A stretch of DNA of 64,000 bases from JBBATK01 sp044224515 (GTDB lineage Bacteria > Bacteroidota > Ignavibacteria > Kapaibacteriales > NICIL-2), in assembly GCA_044224515.1 (NCBI GenBank), contig JBGAKH010000008.1, positions 124,001 through 188,000 on the forward strand, read 5' to 3'. A program made the translations under genes and the position numbers. The notes under the pieces were generated by a model that searched no databases, had not been told where the DNA came from, and saw only the letters and a program-made list of their open reading frames with translations. Every line of letters begins with the position of its first letter. Positions within the stretch are counted from its first letter, which is position 1. Positions 1-8,147 of this stretch are shown here, piece after piece.

Positions 1-1069
1 TCATGGTGTGCTCCTGAGCCACAAACTCGACGAGCTCTGCACTATAGCCAAAGGAACGGACGATGTCACGACGCATTGTGTCGGTTAGCAAGTCCGAAAA
101 TCGTTCGCGCGCAATGCCATCACGCAAGAGCGCTGACATCGAGGCAGGGGCTTCCGAACTGCGAAGACGCTCGTTCACGTAGTGGTGACAACACGGTGCG
201 GCGAGGATCGTTTTTGCCTTGTGACGCAAAGCAAGAGCCAGAGCGTCGTCGGTGGCTGTGTCGCATGCATGCAATGCAATAACAATGTCCACCTCGCCAG
301 AAACAGCTGCTACAGTGTCGGTGTCAGCCTCGGCAATGGTGCAGCAGACAAATCGTGCACGCTCGTAGCCCAGGTCCTTTGCCATGCGCTCACACTGTTG
401 CACCAACTCGGGATTATTGTCAATTCCCACAAGCTCAACCTGCTGCTTCATGAGATTGCTAACAACGTGATACAGCGACAAACTCAAATAGGCGCGACCA
501 CAGCCACAGTCCACAACGCGGAGTATGGGACGTGACGCTCTATCGTCTTGAAAGACCATAGCGAGGAAGTGATTGATCTGACGATACTTCGCCATCATTG
601 CCGGAATGATCTGTCCTTTTTCATTGGTGATGCGCAATGCGCGCAGGAGCTCTGCCGAGTTTTGCTCGGTAACGAGATAGTTGCGCTGTTGGTTGTGTTC
701 ATGTGCGCGCGACCAATCCTGTCGTGAGGCTTTGGTGCGCTTTGCACTCATGCCGGATGCGGTTCGACGCAGGTAGAAATCAAAATCCGGACGTTGAATG
801 TGCACCTGCATGAAACGCCCTGCCATGCACTGATCCAAGGCTGCGTTGAGTCCTTGTGCTGTGTGCGGAAAGTTGGAGACGAAGTGTTGCTTCACCGTGA
901 AGGTGTTCAGTTGGATCTGAGCATCTTCTCCCTGTCCAACACTGCGAACAACAATACGCTGTGGCAACGACGCTTCGTCGCGATCCGTTCTAGAATGACC
1001 GCTGAAGGTGCAGACGAAGTCGTCGGATTGTAAACTCTCAAAAATGCGTTGCTTGTCAAGTAAATGCAT
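1..1069 (-). CDS. Class I SAM-dependent methyltransferase (METTL25/RRNAD1-like), 3' truncated by window
   Basis: The reading frame is open from an ATG at 1069 to the left edge (356 codons, no stop), so the C-terminus lies outside the window. About 185 residues of poorly conserved N-terminal sequence precede a Rossmann methyltransferase core. Visible motifs are motif I (DCGCGRAYLSLSLYH, about residue 186), the acidic SAM-ribose loop VGIDNN, and IALHACDTATDDAL (about residue 260), followed by APCCHHY. The HACD plus CCHH combination is typical of the Methyltransf_32 family, which includes METTL25/RRNAD1. The substrate is unknown; RNA or protein are both possible. It is codirectional with proline dehydrogenase, 60 bp downstream of that gene's stop. 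The family call is firm and the role is open. Confidence 0.8.
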   Translation of the reverse strand, partial: MHLLDKQRIFESLQSDDFVCTFSGHSRTDRDEASLPQRIVVRSVGQGEDAQIQLNTFTVKQHFVSNFPHTAQGLNAALDQCMAGRFMQVHIQRPDFDFYLRRTASGMSAKRTKASRQDWSRAHEHNQQRNYLVTEQNSAELLRALRITNEKGQIIPAMMAKYRQINHFLAMVFQDDRASRPILRVVDCGCGRAYLSLSLYHVVSNLMKQQVELVGIDNNPELVQQCERMAKDLGYERARFVCCTIAEADTDTVAAVSGEVDIVIALHACDTATDDALALALRHKAKTILAAPCCHHYVNERLRSSEAPASMSALLRDGIARERFSDLLTDTMRRDIVRSFGYSAELVEFVAQEHTM

Positions 1070-1129
1070 GGTGCACGTTTCGATTCTAAAAAACCAGAAG
1101 TTAGAGGCTCTGCTCTGCGATTGGAGGTG

Positions 1130-2035
1130 TTACTGTCCTAGACCAAACATTGCCTTGGCAACATAGCCCGCTACTTGGGGGTTCTCTTTTAAACGACGAG
1201 TGGAGTAGCCGTACCAATCTTCTCCGTAGGGTACATAGATGCGCATCGGATGTCCGGCTTTGATAATCTGATCACGTCGCTCCTCACGAACACCGAGCAA
1301 CATCTGAAACTCGTAGCGTTCCTTCGAGAGCTTGGTCTCGCCGATGAGTTTCATCGCGTCGTCAATCAACACATCGTCATGGGTGGCAATGTGGACATGC
1401 ATGCCCTGCTCTATCAACAAGCGTAATAGCTTTTTGTAATTGTCTTGTATTTCAGCGCGCTCCTTGAAAGCAATGTCTGCCGATTCAATGTAGATGCCCT
1501 TACATAAACGAACGTCCGCGTTCAACGCTGCCAAGTCGCGAATGTCCTGCTCACTACGACGCATGTAGGCTTGTATAACAACACCAATGTTGTCAAATCC
1601 TTCTGCTCGCATGCGACGATACAAATCCAAGGTACGCGTGGTGTAGGGTGAGTTCTCCATATCCAAACGCACAAACATGCCCTTCTCTTTGGCTGAGCTC
1701 AACAATGAGCGAAGGTTCGACGCGCAAAACTCATCATCGATGTCAAAACCTAGAGAGGTGAGTTTGACCGACAAATACGCCGGCAAGCCATTGACATGAA
1801 TGGCGTCCAACACCTTCGAACTCTCGCCGCACGCGCGCGATGCCTGCTCACGAGAATTGACAAACTCTCCGAGTACATCAACAGTCGAGGCCGCACCAAC
1901 ACTTTGCAAACGCTTCACGGTGGCTACCGCATCGCTTAAGGCATCACCCGCGATGTATCGCTTGGCTACTTGCTTGATGATGGACTTTGGGATGATGGGA
2001 AGAGATTTGACGACGAGGCTGTTGAACAACGACAT
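1130..2035 (-). CDS. Proline dehydrogenase (monofunctional)
   Basis: A protein of 301 residues, the usual length for monofunctional PRODH. It is predicted to oxidise L-proline to delta-1-pyrroline-5-carboxylate using FAD and to pass electrons to the quinone pool at the membrane. The TIM-barrel signatures are visible: VSKLTSLG-like strand (SVKLTSLGF, about 90), VRLDMENSPYT (about 123), VRLCKGIYIES (about 177), HVHIATHDD (about 215) and the proline-binding helix YGYSTRRLKENP (about 276), whose two arginines contact the substrate carboxylate. There is no aldehyde-dehydrogenase partner in the window, so P5C dehydrogenase must be encoded elsewhere. A 206 bp gap upstream (to tmk) may hold its own promoter. 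Confidence 0.93.
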   Translation of the reverse strand: MSLFNSLVVKSLPIIPKSIIKQVAKRYIAGDALSDAVATVKRLQSVGAASTVDVLGEFVNSREQASRACGESSKVLDAIHVNGLPAYLSVKLTSLGFDIDDEFCASNLRSLLSSAKEKGMFVRLDMENSPYTTRTLDLYRRMRAEGFDNIGVVIQAYMRRSEQDIRDLAALNADVRLCKGIYIESADIAFKERAEIQDNYKKLLRLLIEQGMHVHIATHDDVLIDDAMKLIGETKLSKERYEFQMLLGVREERRDQIIKAGHPMRIYVPYGEDWYGYSTRRLKENPQVAGYVAKAMFGLGQ

Positions 2036-2241
2036 GGACAGTGCAGTGTGAAAGTGATCTTAAGTAGCCGTGTGCTTCGCACACGCTTGCAAAATTAGCA
2101 CCTAAACCACGTTGCAGGACGCATCGTGTCGTGAAGGGTAGGTATTTAAGGCCGAATTGACACCCTGATGCGTGATTTTCAGAGCGCCAAGCATCATATT
2201 CAGGTCGTGGAGTCTGACCCACGGACGAACGAACGCTGAAT

Positions 2242-2856
2242 CTACGCTGTTAGATCGCTAAGGAGCTGCCGGATTTCTGTATGCAAGGCGTCTATCGAGT
2301 TGCCTCCGTCGAGACGACGCACGCGACCTTCGCTACTCTCGCAAAGATGGAGGTATCCGCTTCGTACACGATCAAAGAACTCTTTGCCACTGCGTTCCAT
2401 ACGGTCCGGTGCCGTCGCGCTGCGTCGAGCAGCGCGTTCAAAAGAAAGCTCTACAGAGATATCGAGAAAGAACGTGATGTCAGGTAGTAGAGAGTCTGTC
2501 GCCAGCCGGTTCGCTTGTTCAACATCGCTGAGCTTCAAACCACGTCCATAGCCCTGATACGCCGTCGAGGAGTCTAGATACCGGTCGCAGATCACAACGT
2601 GTCCCGCAGCAAGAGCCGGTCGTATAACGCTTTCGACCAACTGACGTCGCGATGCACAAAAAAGCAGCAGCTCGGCTAAGGGATCAATATCGACGTTGCT
2701 ATGCAGTAAAACGTTTCGAACCGCCTCACTGAGTGGAGTAGCTCCCGGCTCACGCAGCACAAGCACTGATTTGCCTTGTGCCTTCATGGAGTCTTCCAAC
2801 AAGCGCACTTGCGTTGACTTGCCGCAGCCGTCAATACCTTCAAATGAAATAAACAT
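2242..2856 (-). CDS. tmk: Thymidylate kinase
   Basis: A protein of 204 residues, normal for bacterial dTMP kinase. It phosphorylates dTMP to dTDP with ATP in the dTTP pathway in the cytoplasm. The P-loop is FEGIDGCGKSTQ at residues 4-15. LREPGATPLSE carries the DRX-type substrate-binding region, and VICDRYLDSSTAYQGYGRG (about 92-110) is the family signature with the catalytic DR(Y/F) motif. The lid region near APDRMERSGKEFF is rich in arginines. The gene follows rsmI by 17 bp and is probably cotranscribed with rsmI and tadA. Confidence 0.96.
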   Translation of the reverse strand: MFISFEGIDGCGKSTQVRLLEDSMKAQGKSVLVLREPGATPLSEAVRNVLLHSNVDIDPLAELLLFCASRRQLVESVIRPALAAGHVVICDRYLDSSTAYQGYGRGLKLSDVEQANRLATDSLLPDITFFLDISVELSFERAARRSATAPDRMERSGKEFFDRVRSGYLHLCESSEGRVRRLDGGNSIDALHTEIRQLLSDLTA

Positions 2857-2873
2857 CGATCAGCGTCCCCTAC

Positions 2874-3575
2874 TCAATCTGTGGTGCCCTGCAAGATAAC
2901 CACAATCTCGCCTTTCAACGGTGGACGTGATTTCAACAGCTCATGTAGTTCCTGTGTTGTGCCGCGGAGGTACTCTTCGAACTTCTTGGAGATTTCACGA
3001 GCGATACACACCTGTCTCTGCGGACATCGCTGCGTCAGTTCTTCGACCAAAGCTGTAATTCGAAAGGGAGATTCATAAAGGATTACCGTAAAGGGATAGT
3101 TCGTAATGCGGTCTAGAAAGGTTTTACGTCCCTTTTTATGCGGTGCAAAACCAACGAAGAGGAACTCCTCGGTTGGGAGTCCACTGGCTACCAGCGCAGG
3201 CAGAAGCGCTGAAGCACCCGGTAGTGCCACCACATTCAGATTGCGCGCAAGCGCAGCTCGAACCAGCGAGGTTCCGGGATCCGATATACCCGGGGTACCT
3301 GCATCGCTGCAATAGGCAACGATGGCTTGTTGTGAAACCAGTTCGCTAATAGAATCGGAGGTCTCGTGCTCATTATGAGCATGAAGAGCCACCAGCTTTT
3401 TTGCTTGGATGCCATACAATTTGAGCAGTTGACCGGTGTTGCGTGTGTCCTCACACGCGATGACGTCTGCTTCTCGCAAGACCCTCAATGCACGGTAGCT
3501 TATGTCTTCCAGATTCCCCACCGGAGTAGGTACCAAGTACAAAGCCGGTGTTATGGGAGGGAGTTCAGATTCCAT
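2874..3575 (-). CDS. rsmI: 16S rRNA (cytidine1402-2'-O)-methyltransferase
   Basis: A protein of 233 residues, slightly shorter than E. coli RsmI because the extra C-terminal domain is missing. It is a tetrapyrrole-methylase-fold SAM enzyme that methylates C1402 in the ribosomal P site. Diagnostic motifs are LYLVPTPVGNLEDISYRALRVL cut here into LVPTPVGNLEDIS (about 13) and ALRVLREAD, then CEDTRNTG (about 41), ALHAHNE, CSDAGTPGISDPG (about 89), ALPGASALLPAL and GFAPHKKGRK. The ATG overlaps the end of tadA by 11 bp, which suggests translational coupling. Confidence 0.95.
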   Translation of the reverse strand: MESELPPITPALYLVPTPVGNLEDISYRALRVLREADVIACEDTRNTGQLLKLYGIQAKKLVALHAHNEHETSDSISELVSQQAIVAYCSDAGTPGISDPGTSLVRAALARNLNVVALPGASALLPALVASGLPTEEFLFVGFAPHKKGRKTFLDRITNYPFTVILYESPFRITALVEELTQRCPQRQVCIAREISKKFEEYLRGTTQELHELLKSRPPLKGEIVVILQGTTD

Positions 3576-4062
3576 AGCTTCCCTCTTTTTTATCGCGACG
3601 AAGACCGGAGAAAAACTGTTTTAGCATTTGGGCAGACTCCTCCGCCCCTACGCCGCTGATCACTTCACAACGGTGATTCAATCGTTCGTCGTTGCACACG
3701 TTGTACAAGCTATGCACTGCACCTGCCTTGGGGTCTGAAGCCGCGTAAACCAGTCGTGGAATTCGCGCATTCACGATGGCACCGGCACACATCGGACACG
3801 GCTCCAGACTGACGTACATACTGCAGTCGAGGAGACGTCGACTTCCAAGTTTATGGGCTGCCTGCGCAATGGCCAAGATCTCAGCATGCGCCGTAGGTTG
3901 TTGTAATTCCTCGAGTTGATTCGACGCTCGTGCAATACATTCACCGTTGTACACAATGACGCAGCCAATCGGTACTTCACCTCGCTCGGCAGCGCTATGG
4001 GCTTCCAGTAGGGCTTCGTTCATCCAGTGACTGTCTTGTGAGGCTTGATCTAATGCTGTCAT
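3565..4062 (-). CDS. tadA: tRNA(adenine34) deaminase
   Basis: A protein of 165 residues. It deaminates the wobble adenosine of tRNA-Arg(ACG) to inosine. The zinc site is clear: HAEILAI (about 79-85) supplies the His ligand and the catalytic Glu, and EPCPMCAGAI (about 108-117) supplies the two Cys ligands. DPKAGAVHSLYNV and the C-terminal LKQFFSGLRR helix are further TadA features. It overlaps rsmI by 11 bp. A 153 bp gap separates it from the Nudix gene upstream, so a promoter may lie there. Confidence 0.95.
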   Translation of the reverse strand: MTALDQASQDSHWMNEALLEAHSAAERGEVPIGCVIVYNGECIARASNQLEELQQPTAHAEILAIAQAAHKLGSRRLLDCSMYVSLEPCPMCAGAIVNARIPRLVYAASDPKAGAVHSLYNVCNDERLNHRCEVISGVGAEESAQMLKQFFSGLRRDKKEGSYGI

Positions 4063-4215
4063 GCTTTGGCCTTAGGGCTAAGGATCTCTGTGGGGCTCAT
4101 TCGTCGTGTGTTCTTGTACCGGACCTTGCTCGTGCTTTACGTGTTATAAGGCTACATGCTTCTGCTTGGGCGTGCAAAGACACGGGCCTACAAAAATATC
4201 TATTCCTGCGATGTC

Positions 4216-4839
4216 TCACGAAGCTTGACAACGCAGTTGCTCGAGAGATGAAGCCCGCGACTCAAGGAGCTCTGCCAATTCACCGCAAAAACTCCGATTT
4301 CCTTCCAGGATGTCGAAAGACTCAAGTTGGTCCAAACCGATCCAGCATAGGTCTTCGAAAACGCGGTTTTCAATCGTTCCGGACCACTGCGGACACAGAA
4401 AGAAACTCACAGCGAAGTGTCCACCGTCATCATACATACTCCGCTCTTCCTTCAACAGATGCACCACACAGTTCTCAAGACGCAACTCTTCAAAGAGTTC
4501 TCGTTTCACTGCTTGTTCAGCACTTTCGCCCGCTTCGACTTTCCCGCCCGGGAATTCCCATTTCAGTGCGTATCGCGCACCACGATGTCGTTGACAAAGC
4601 AAGATCTGTAGAGCCTCCTGCTGTCTGTCCCACCGCACAAGCACGGCGGCTGCCACAGCTTTGAGGTTTGAGTTCGCGTTCTGGTTTAGAGTAGAGTCTT
4701 GCTTTGTTTCACTTTGCATTCGTTCATCTCGCCTTGCGTCAGGATCGTCACTACCCACCGGAGTATTGAGCGGAGCTTCCGGCCGAGCATCAGTTGACAC
4801 ATCCGCTTGATCATGCAGGGGGCGCTCAGAGTTCAACAA
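4216..4839 (-). CDS. Nudix hydrolase, MutT-like
   Basis: A Nudix-fold hydrolase, probably a MutT-type sanitiser of oxidised nucleoside triphosphates. The Nudix box GGKVEAGESAEQAVKRELFEEL is complete (shown here by its parts GGKVEAGES and KRELFEEL, about residues 92-113), and the preceding strand LKWEFPG matches the MutT style. The first 55 residues are low complexity and unlike the family. The frame begins at 4839, overlapping the next gene upstream by 14 bp, but an ATG at 4719 gives a more usual length, so the start is uncertain. It is codirectional with the metallo-beta-lactamase gene and possibly coupled to it. Substrate is not predictable. Confidence 0.85.
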   Translation of the reverse strand: MLNSERPLHDQADVSTDARPEAPLNTPVGSDDPDARRDERMQSETKQDSTLNQNANSNLKAVAAAVLVRWDRQQEALQILLCQRHRGARYALKWEFPGGKVEAGESAEQAVKRELFEELRLENCVVHLLKEERSMYDDGGHFAVSFFLCPQWSGTIENRVFEDLCWIGLDQLESFDILEGNRSFCGELAELLESRASSLEQLRCQAS

Positions 4840-6208
4840 CGGTACCTTTAGCAGGATTGGAAACTGAATTCACGCCGTTTTGCGCTAAGGCAGTGCTGAA
4901 GGCTTCTTGTGCTTGCACTTCGCCATGCACAAGAAAGACATGTTGCAGGGTGGTCCTTGAAAATGGTTCAAAGAACTTCAGCATTTCCGGCTCATCAGCA
5001 TGGGCGGAGAGACCACTTACTTTCTGGATTTCGCAGCGCACTGTGTGAGGAACGCCAAAGATGTTGACGCTTTCCCAACCCTCGGCTAGACGTCTGCCAA
5101 GGGTGTACTCTGCGCTAAAGCCCACGAGCAGCACCGTGTTGCGAGCACTTCCAACGCTATTGGCGAGGTGGTGAACGATTCTACCACTTTCACACATTCC
5201 GCTCGCGGCTATAACGACAGCTGCTTTGCGTAAACTGTTGATTTTCTTGGAGTCATTAACATCACGAACGTACTTGAGCGAAGGAAAACCAAAGGGATCA
5301 TCGTCGGTTAGGAGTACGCGTTGCATATCGGAATCGTAGCATTCCGGATGCATGCGGTAAACTTGCGTGGCATTGATGGCCAGAGGAGAGTCCACAAAAA
5401 TTGGAATATCCGGTATGCGACCGGCGTTGTACATGCTGTTCAAATGGAACACGATGTCTTGCGTTCGACCAATGCTAAAAGCAGGAATCAGCAGCTTGCC
5501 CTTCTTTTCGATGACACTGTGAATCAGACGCTCCAATGTTGCATCAAGATCGGCGAGTTCTTCGTGTTTGCGTCCACCGTAGGTCGATTCGCTGATAATG
5601 AAATCGGCATCGCCGGGAAACTCGGGATCGCGCAGAATTGGACGATTGGGACGTCCGACGTCCCCGGTGAAACACAGACGTACAGTGCGACCGTTCTCGG
5701 TCATGGTAATCATGGTAATCGCAGAGCCCAGGATGTGTCCGGCGTCAAAAAACTCAGCCTTCATTCCGGGAACGACATCGAAGCTGCGATGATATCCCAC
5801 GGTACGAAAATGCTCCAGGGTTTCGGCGACGTCTTCTGCCGTGTACAAAGGCTCAACGTCTTCGTTCTTGTGACGCTTCAGATAATCCGCGTCCTTCTCT
5901 TGTATCATGGCACTGTCCGCCAGCATGATCGAGCACAGATCTCGTGTTGCGCTGGTAGAATAGATACAGCCGCTAAAGCCGTTCTTTACCAGATGTGGTA
6001 AGTTTCCGGAGTGATCGATATGCGCGTGTGAAAGAATGACGGCGTCGATCGAGGCAGGGTCAAAGATGAAGTTCTTGTTGATACGAGCGGCTTCTTCGCG
6101 ACGTCCTTGATACAGACCACAATCCAAAAGCACGCGCTTTCCGTTGATAGAGAGCAAGTGCATAGAACCGGTCACCGTACGAGCCGCACCACAAAATTCA
6201 ATATTCAT
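4826..6208 (-). CDS. Metallo-beta-lactamase fold / beta-CASP RNA exonuclease (YSH1/CPSF-like)
   Basis: A protein of 460 residues, the normal length for bacterial beta-CASP proteins related to eukaryotic CPSF73 and archaeal/bacterial RNA exonucleases. It starts directly in the MBL fold (EFCGAARTVTGS). Metal-binding motifs are SHAHIDHSGNLPHL (about 60-73), AGHILGS (about 156), FTGDVGR (about 178) and the beta-CASP motifs ESTYGG (about 207), FVDSPLA, VVIAASGMCESGR (about 334) and LSAHADEPEML (about 399). It probably processes or degrades RNA in the cytoplasm. There is no signal peptide. The neighbours are housekeeping genes. Confidence 0.92.
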   Translation of the reverse strand: MNIEFCGAARTVTGSMHLLSINGKRVLLDCGLYQGRREEAARINKNFIFDPASIDAVILSHAHIDHSGNLPHLVKNGFSGCIYSTSATRDLCSIMLADSAMIQEKDADYLKRHKNEDVEPLYTAEDVAETLEHFRTVGYHRSFDVVPGMKAEFFDAGHILGSAITMITMTENGRTVRLCFTGDVGRPNRPILRDPEFPGDADFIISESTYGGRKHEELADLDATLERLIHSVIEKKGKLLIPAFSIGRTQDIVFHLNSMYNAGRIPDIPIFVDSPLAINATQVYRMHPECYDSDMQRVLLTDDDPFGFPSLKYVRDVNDSKKINSLRKAAVVIAASGMCESGRIVHHLANSVGSARNTVLLVGFSAEYTLGRRLAEGWESVNIFGVPHTVRCEIQKVSGLSAHADEPEMLKFFEPFSRTTLQHVFLVHGEVQAQEAFSTALAQNGVNSVSNPAKGTVVEL

Positions 6209-6267
6209 AATTCAGATGGGAATACCTCGTTCAGAACAGATCTGAAAACACGAGGAATGTTAAGGAC

Positions 6268-7170
6268 TTAGCGAATTGCTTCTTCGTAGACAGACATATT
6301 GGAGGGGTCGAGAACTTGCATATAACGCAAGACCTCCGCATTGTGTGAGCCCTTAAAGAGGGTGCAGATTTCCGATTGCTTGGCATCGAAAAACATCTGC
6401 ATGAGGTAACTGCGTGTGGAGATTTTTTTGGCTTTGAATTCAGCCATGCGCGCGAGTACGCTTTCAACGCCTTTGCGTCCGGCATCGTTGTCTTTTAAGT
6501 AAGCATTGATTCCGTCTGCGTGATAATCAAAGATGAGTTTGCGAAACTCCTCATAGCGTAGATCCAGCAGTTCCGATGCTAAACACACGCGAGTGTACTC
6601 TCCCGGTTCCTGGACACTCATGGCGTAACCGGCGCCGTTGTTCGTGGCTCCAAGCTGTACGAGGTCCCGTGCGATTTGATAGTACTTCGTACCGCTAAGT
6701 TGTTCGAAACAATCGGCATCCAATCCCAGCGCAATGAAGTTGTAGAAGTCGATCGCCGAAGCGAACTCATCGAACTTCATCGACTGATAACTGAATTGTT
6801 GGTTGAGGGCATAGCTGAAGGCCCAGTCGCGATCCAAGATCTTCATGAGTGGCGAGGCTACCCCACCGTCCAGATTGGTCTTCATGTTGTAGAAGAGTCT
6901 GGCAGTGCAGTGTCTGGTCTGCGGATTTGCACCTGTTATGTAGATCGTCAAGTCGATGGGAATCTTGGCACCTTCCCAGTCTTTGGAGCTAAAACGCTGT
7001 GTGGATAAATAGCTCATCACATCGTTCTGCATGGTCGTAATCTGATCTCTCTGCGAAATCGGAACCAGATCGACGTTTACCGTCACGTTTGCCTTGAACT
7101 CTTGTGCCTGGACATTGCCCGCAAAAAATATAGTGCTTGCCGCCAGGCAGTTCAAAAAGTATTTTGTCAT
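6268..7170 (-). CDS. PorD-like DUF4835 protein, type IX secretion-associated
   Basis: I place the start at the ATG at 7170 because it opens a signal peptide (MTKYFLNCLAASTIFFAG, cleavage near VQA-QEF); the frame itself extends upstream to 7323. The mature protein (about 275 residues) matches the DUF4835/PorD pattern: an N-terminal beta domain with repeated VTVN/LVPIS strands, then FASAIDFYNFIALGLDADCF (about residue 135) and GTKYYQIARDLVQLG, a characteristic family core. PorD is required for type IX secretion in Bacteroidota and is periplasmic or outer-membrane associated. The gene supports a working T9SS, needed for the sorting-domain proteins later in this window. It is divergent from the 7215 gene, with 44 bp between starts. 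Confidence 0.8.
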   Translation of the reverse strand: MTKYFLNCLAASTIFFAGNVQAQEFKANVTVNVDLVPISQRDQITTMQNDVMSYLSTQRFSSKDWEGAKIPIDLTIYITGANPQTRHCTARLFYNMKTNLDGGVASPLMKILDRDWAFSYALNQQFSYQSMKFDEFASAIDFYNFIALGLDADCFEQLSGTKYYQIARDLVQLGATNNGAGYAMSVQEPGEYTRVCLASELLDLRYEEFRKLIFDYHADGINAYLKDNDAGRKGVESVLARMAEFKAKKISTRSYLMQMFFDAKQSEICTLFKGSHNAEVLRYMQVLDPSNMSVYEEAIR

Positions 7171-7214
7171 GGACTCACTCTCCAAAAAGAATTCACGAAT
7201 CACGCGAGGTTTCG

Positions 7215-8147
7215 ATGAGCATTTCATCAAATTTAGCGCGCTTGTGGACGGTAGCCAATTTCTTTTTTGTGGTAGTGACGCCCTGCTCTTCGCGCCTCTC
7301 TGCACAACAGTATAGCTCCTCAACAGCGGGCTCTATCCAATGTTCTACGTCTTTGACATCTGCAACGGTCTTTTCGTTTGCAGCAACGCCCGTTGCCCTG
7401 CACCGGCTTCTTCGAGGGCAGAACCCGAGTTCTAGACCTGAGGATGAGAACGACCAAACTCAAAATGAATCCGATAGTTCCGGAACCGGCAAATATGTTT
7501 CTCGGTACCTGGGTGTGTGTTCCGCACCCTCTCCTTTTGGTATCAAGGACTTAAGCCAACACGAATTCGATATCTGCTCGCGGCTTTCGTCTCATTGGGC
7601 CTGCGCCATGCATCTGCGAACGATGGGATTGGCTCCAACATCCTCCCTCTACTCAGAACTCCATGCCACTGCGGCTGTCGCATTTCAGTCGGATAGCTCG
7701 ACCTGCATCGCCGCAAGTTTGCATGGTGTGCGGTCGACCATTGTGGGATACGCCCCGACGCTCTGTTTCAGCGCCGATCTTGGTCTTCTGCTTGTGCTCG
7801 ACTCTCGCCTCAGTCTGGCAGCCCGCGTCAGGAACCTGACCCGCAATGGAAACAGTATCGACGTGGATCAGAGCATGCACGTGGGTTTCGCGTATCGTCT
7901 CTCGTCAGGCTTGCAAGCAGAGATAGATCTGAGTATCCTGCTGCACCGAAGCAGTGGTCTGGCTTTGGCACTACTCTACAAACCTTTGACATTCCTAGCG
8001 CTACGAGTGGCGGGCGACAGCGCTTCGGGCTGCATTGAATTCAGCTCAACTCTTGGACTTTCTTCTGCCCTAAACGTCCACATGTCATCGTTGATGCATC
8101 CGGACCTAGAATCCGTACTGATGGGAGGAGTCAGTTGGACATGGTAG
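7215..8147 (+). CDS. Exported protein of unknown function, probable outer-membrane beta-barrel
   Basis: The start at 7215 follows a GAGG Shine-Dalgarno and opens a signal peptide (MSISSNLARLWTVANFFFVV, then a Cys and LSAQQ). The remaining ~280 residues alternate hydrophobic and polar residues in short strands, with many Ser, Leu and Ala and an aromatic C-terminus (GGVSWTW), consistent with a beta-barrel outer-membrane protein. I recognise no family. Its stop overlaps the start of the next gene (8141), whose strong SD lies inside this gene, so the two are translationally coupled. The partner is a helix-hairpin-helix outer-membrane protein, which suggests a shared envelope role. Confidence 0.7.
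   Translation: MSISSNLARLWTVANFFFVVVTPCSSRLSAQQYSSSTAGSIQCSTSLTSATVFSFAATPVALHRLLRGQNPSSRPEDENDQTQNESDSSGTGKYVSRYLGVCSAPSPFGIKDLSQHEFDICSRLSSHWACAMHLRTMGLAPTSSLYSELHATAAVAFQSDSSTCIAASLHGVRSTIVGYAPTLCFSADLGLLLVLDSRLSLAARVRNLTRNGNSIDVDQSMHVGFAYRLSSGLQAEIDLSILLHRSSGLALALLYKPLTFLALRVAGDSASGCIEFSSTLGLSSALNVHMSSLMHPDLESVLMGGVSWTW

Noticed and set aside
4038..4664. Plus-strand frame of 208 codons
   Set aside because: It lies antisense to tadA's start and the Nudix gene, whose Nudix box is unambiguous; no family signal on the plus strand.
5321..6001. Plus-strand frame of 226 codons
   Set aside because: Antisense to the beta-CASP gene, which has all metal motifs; a shadow frame.
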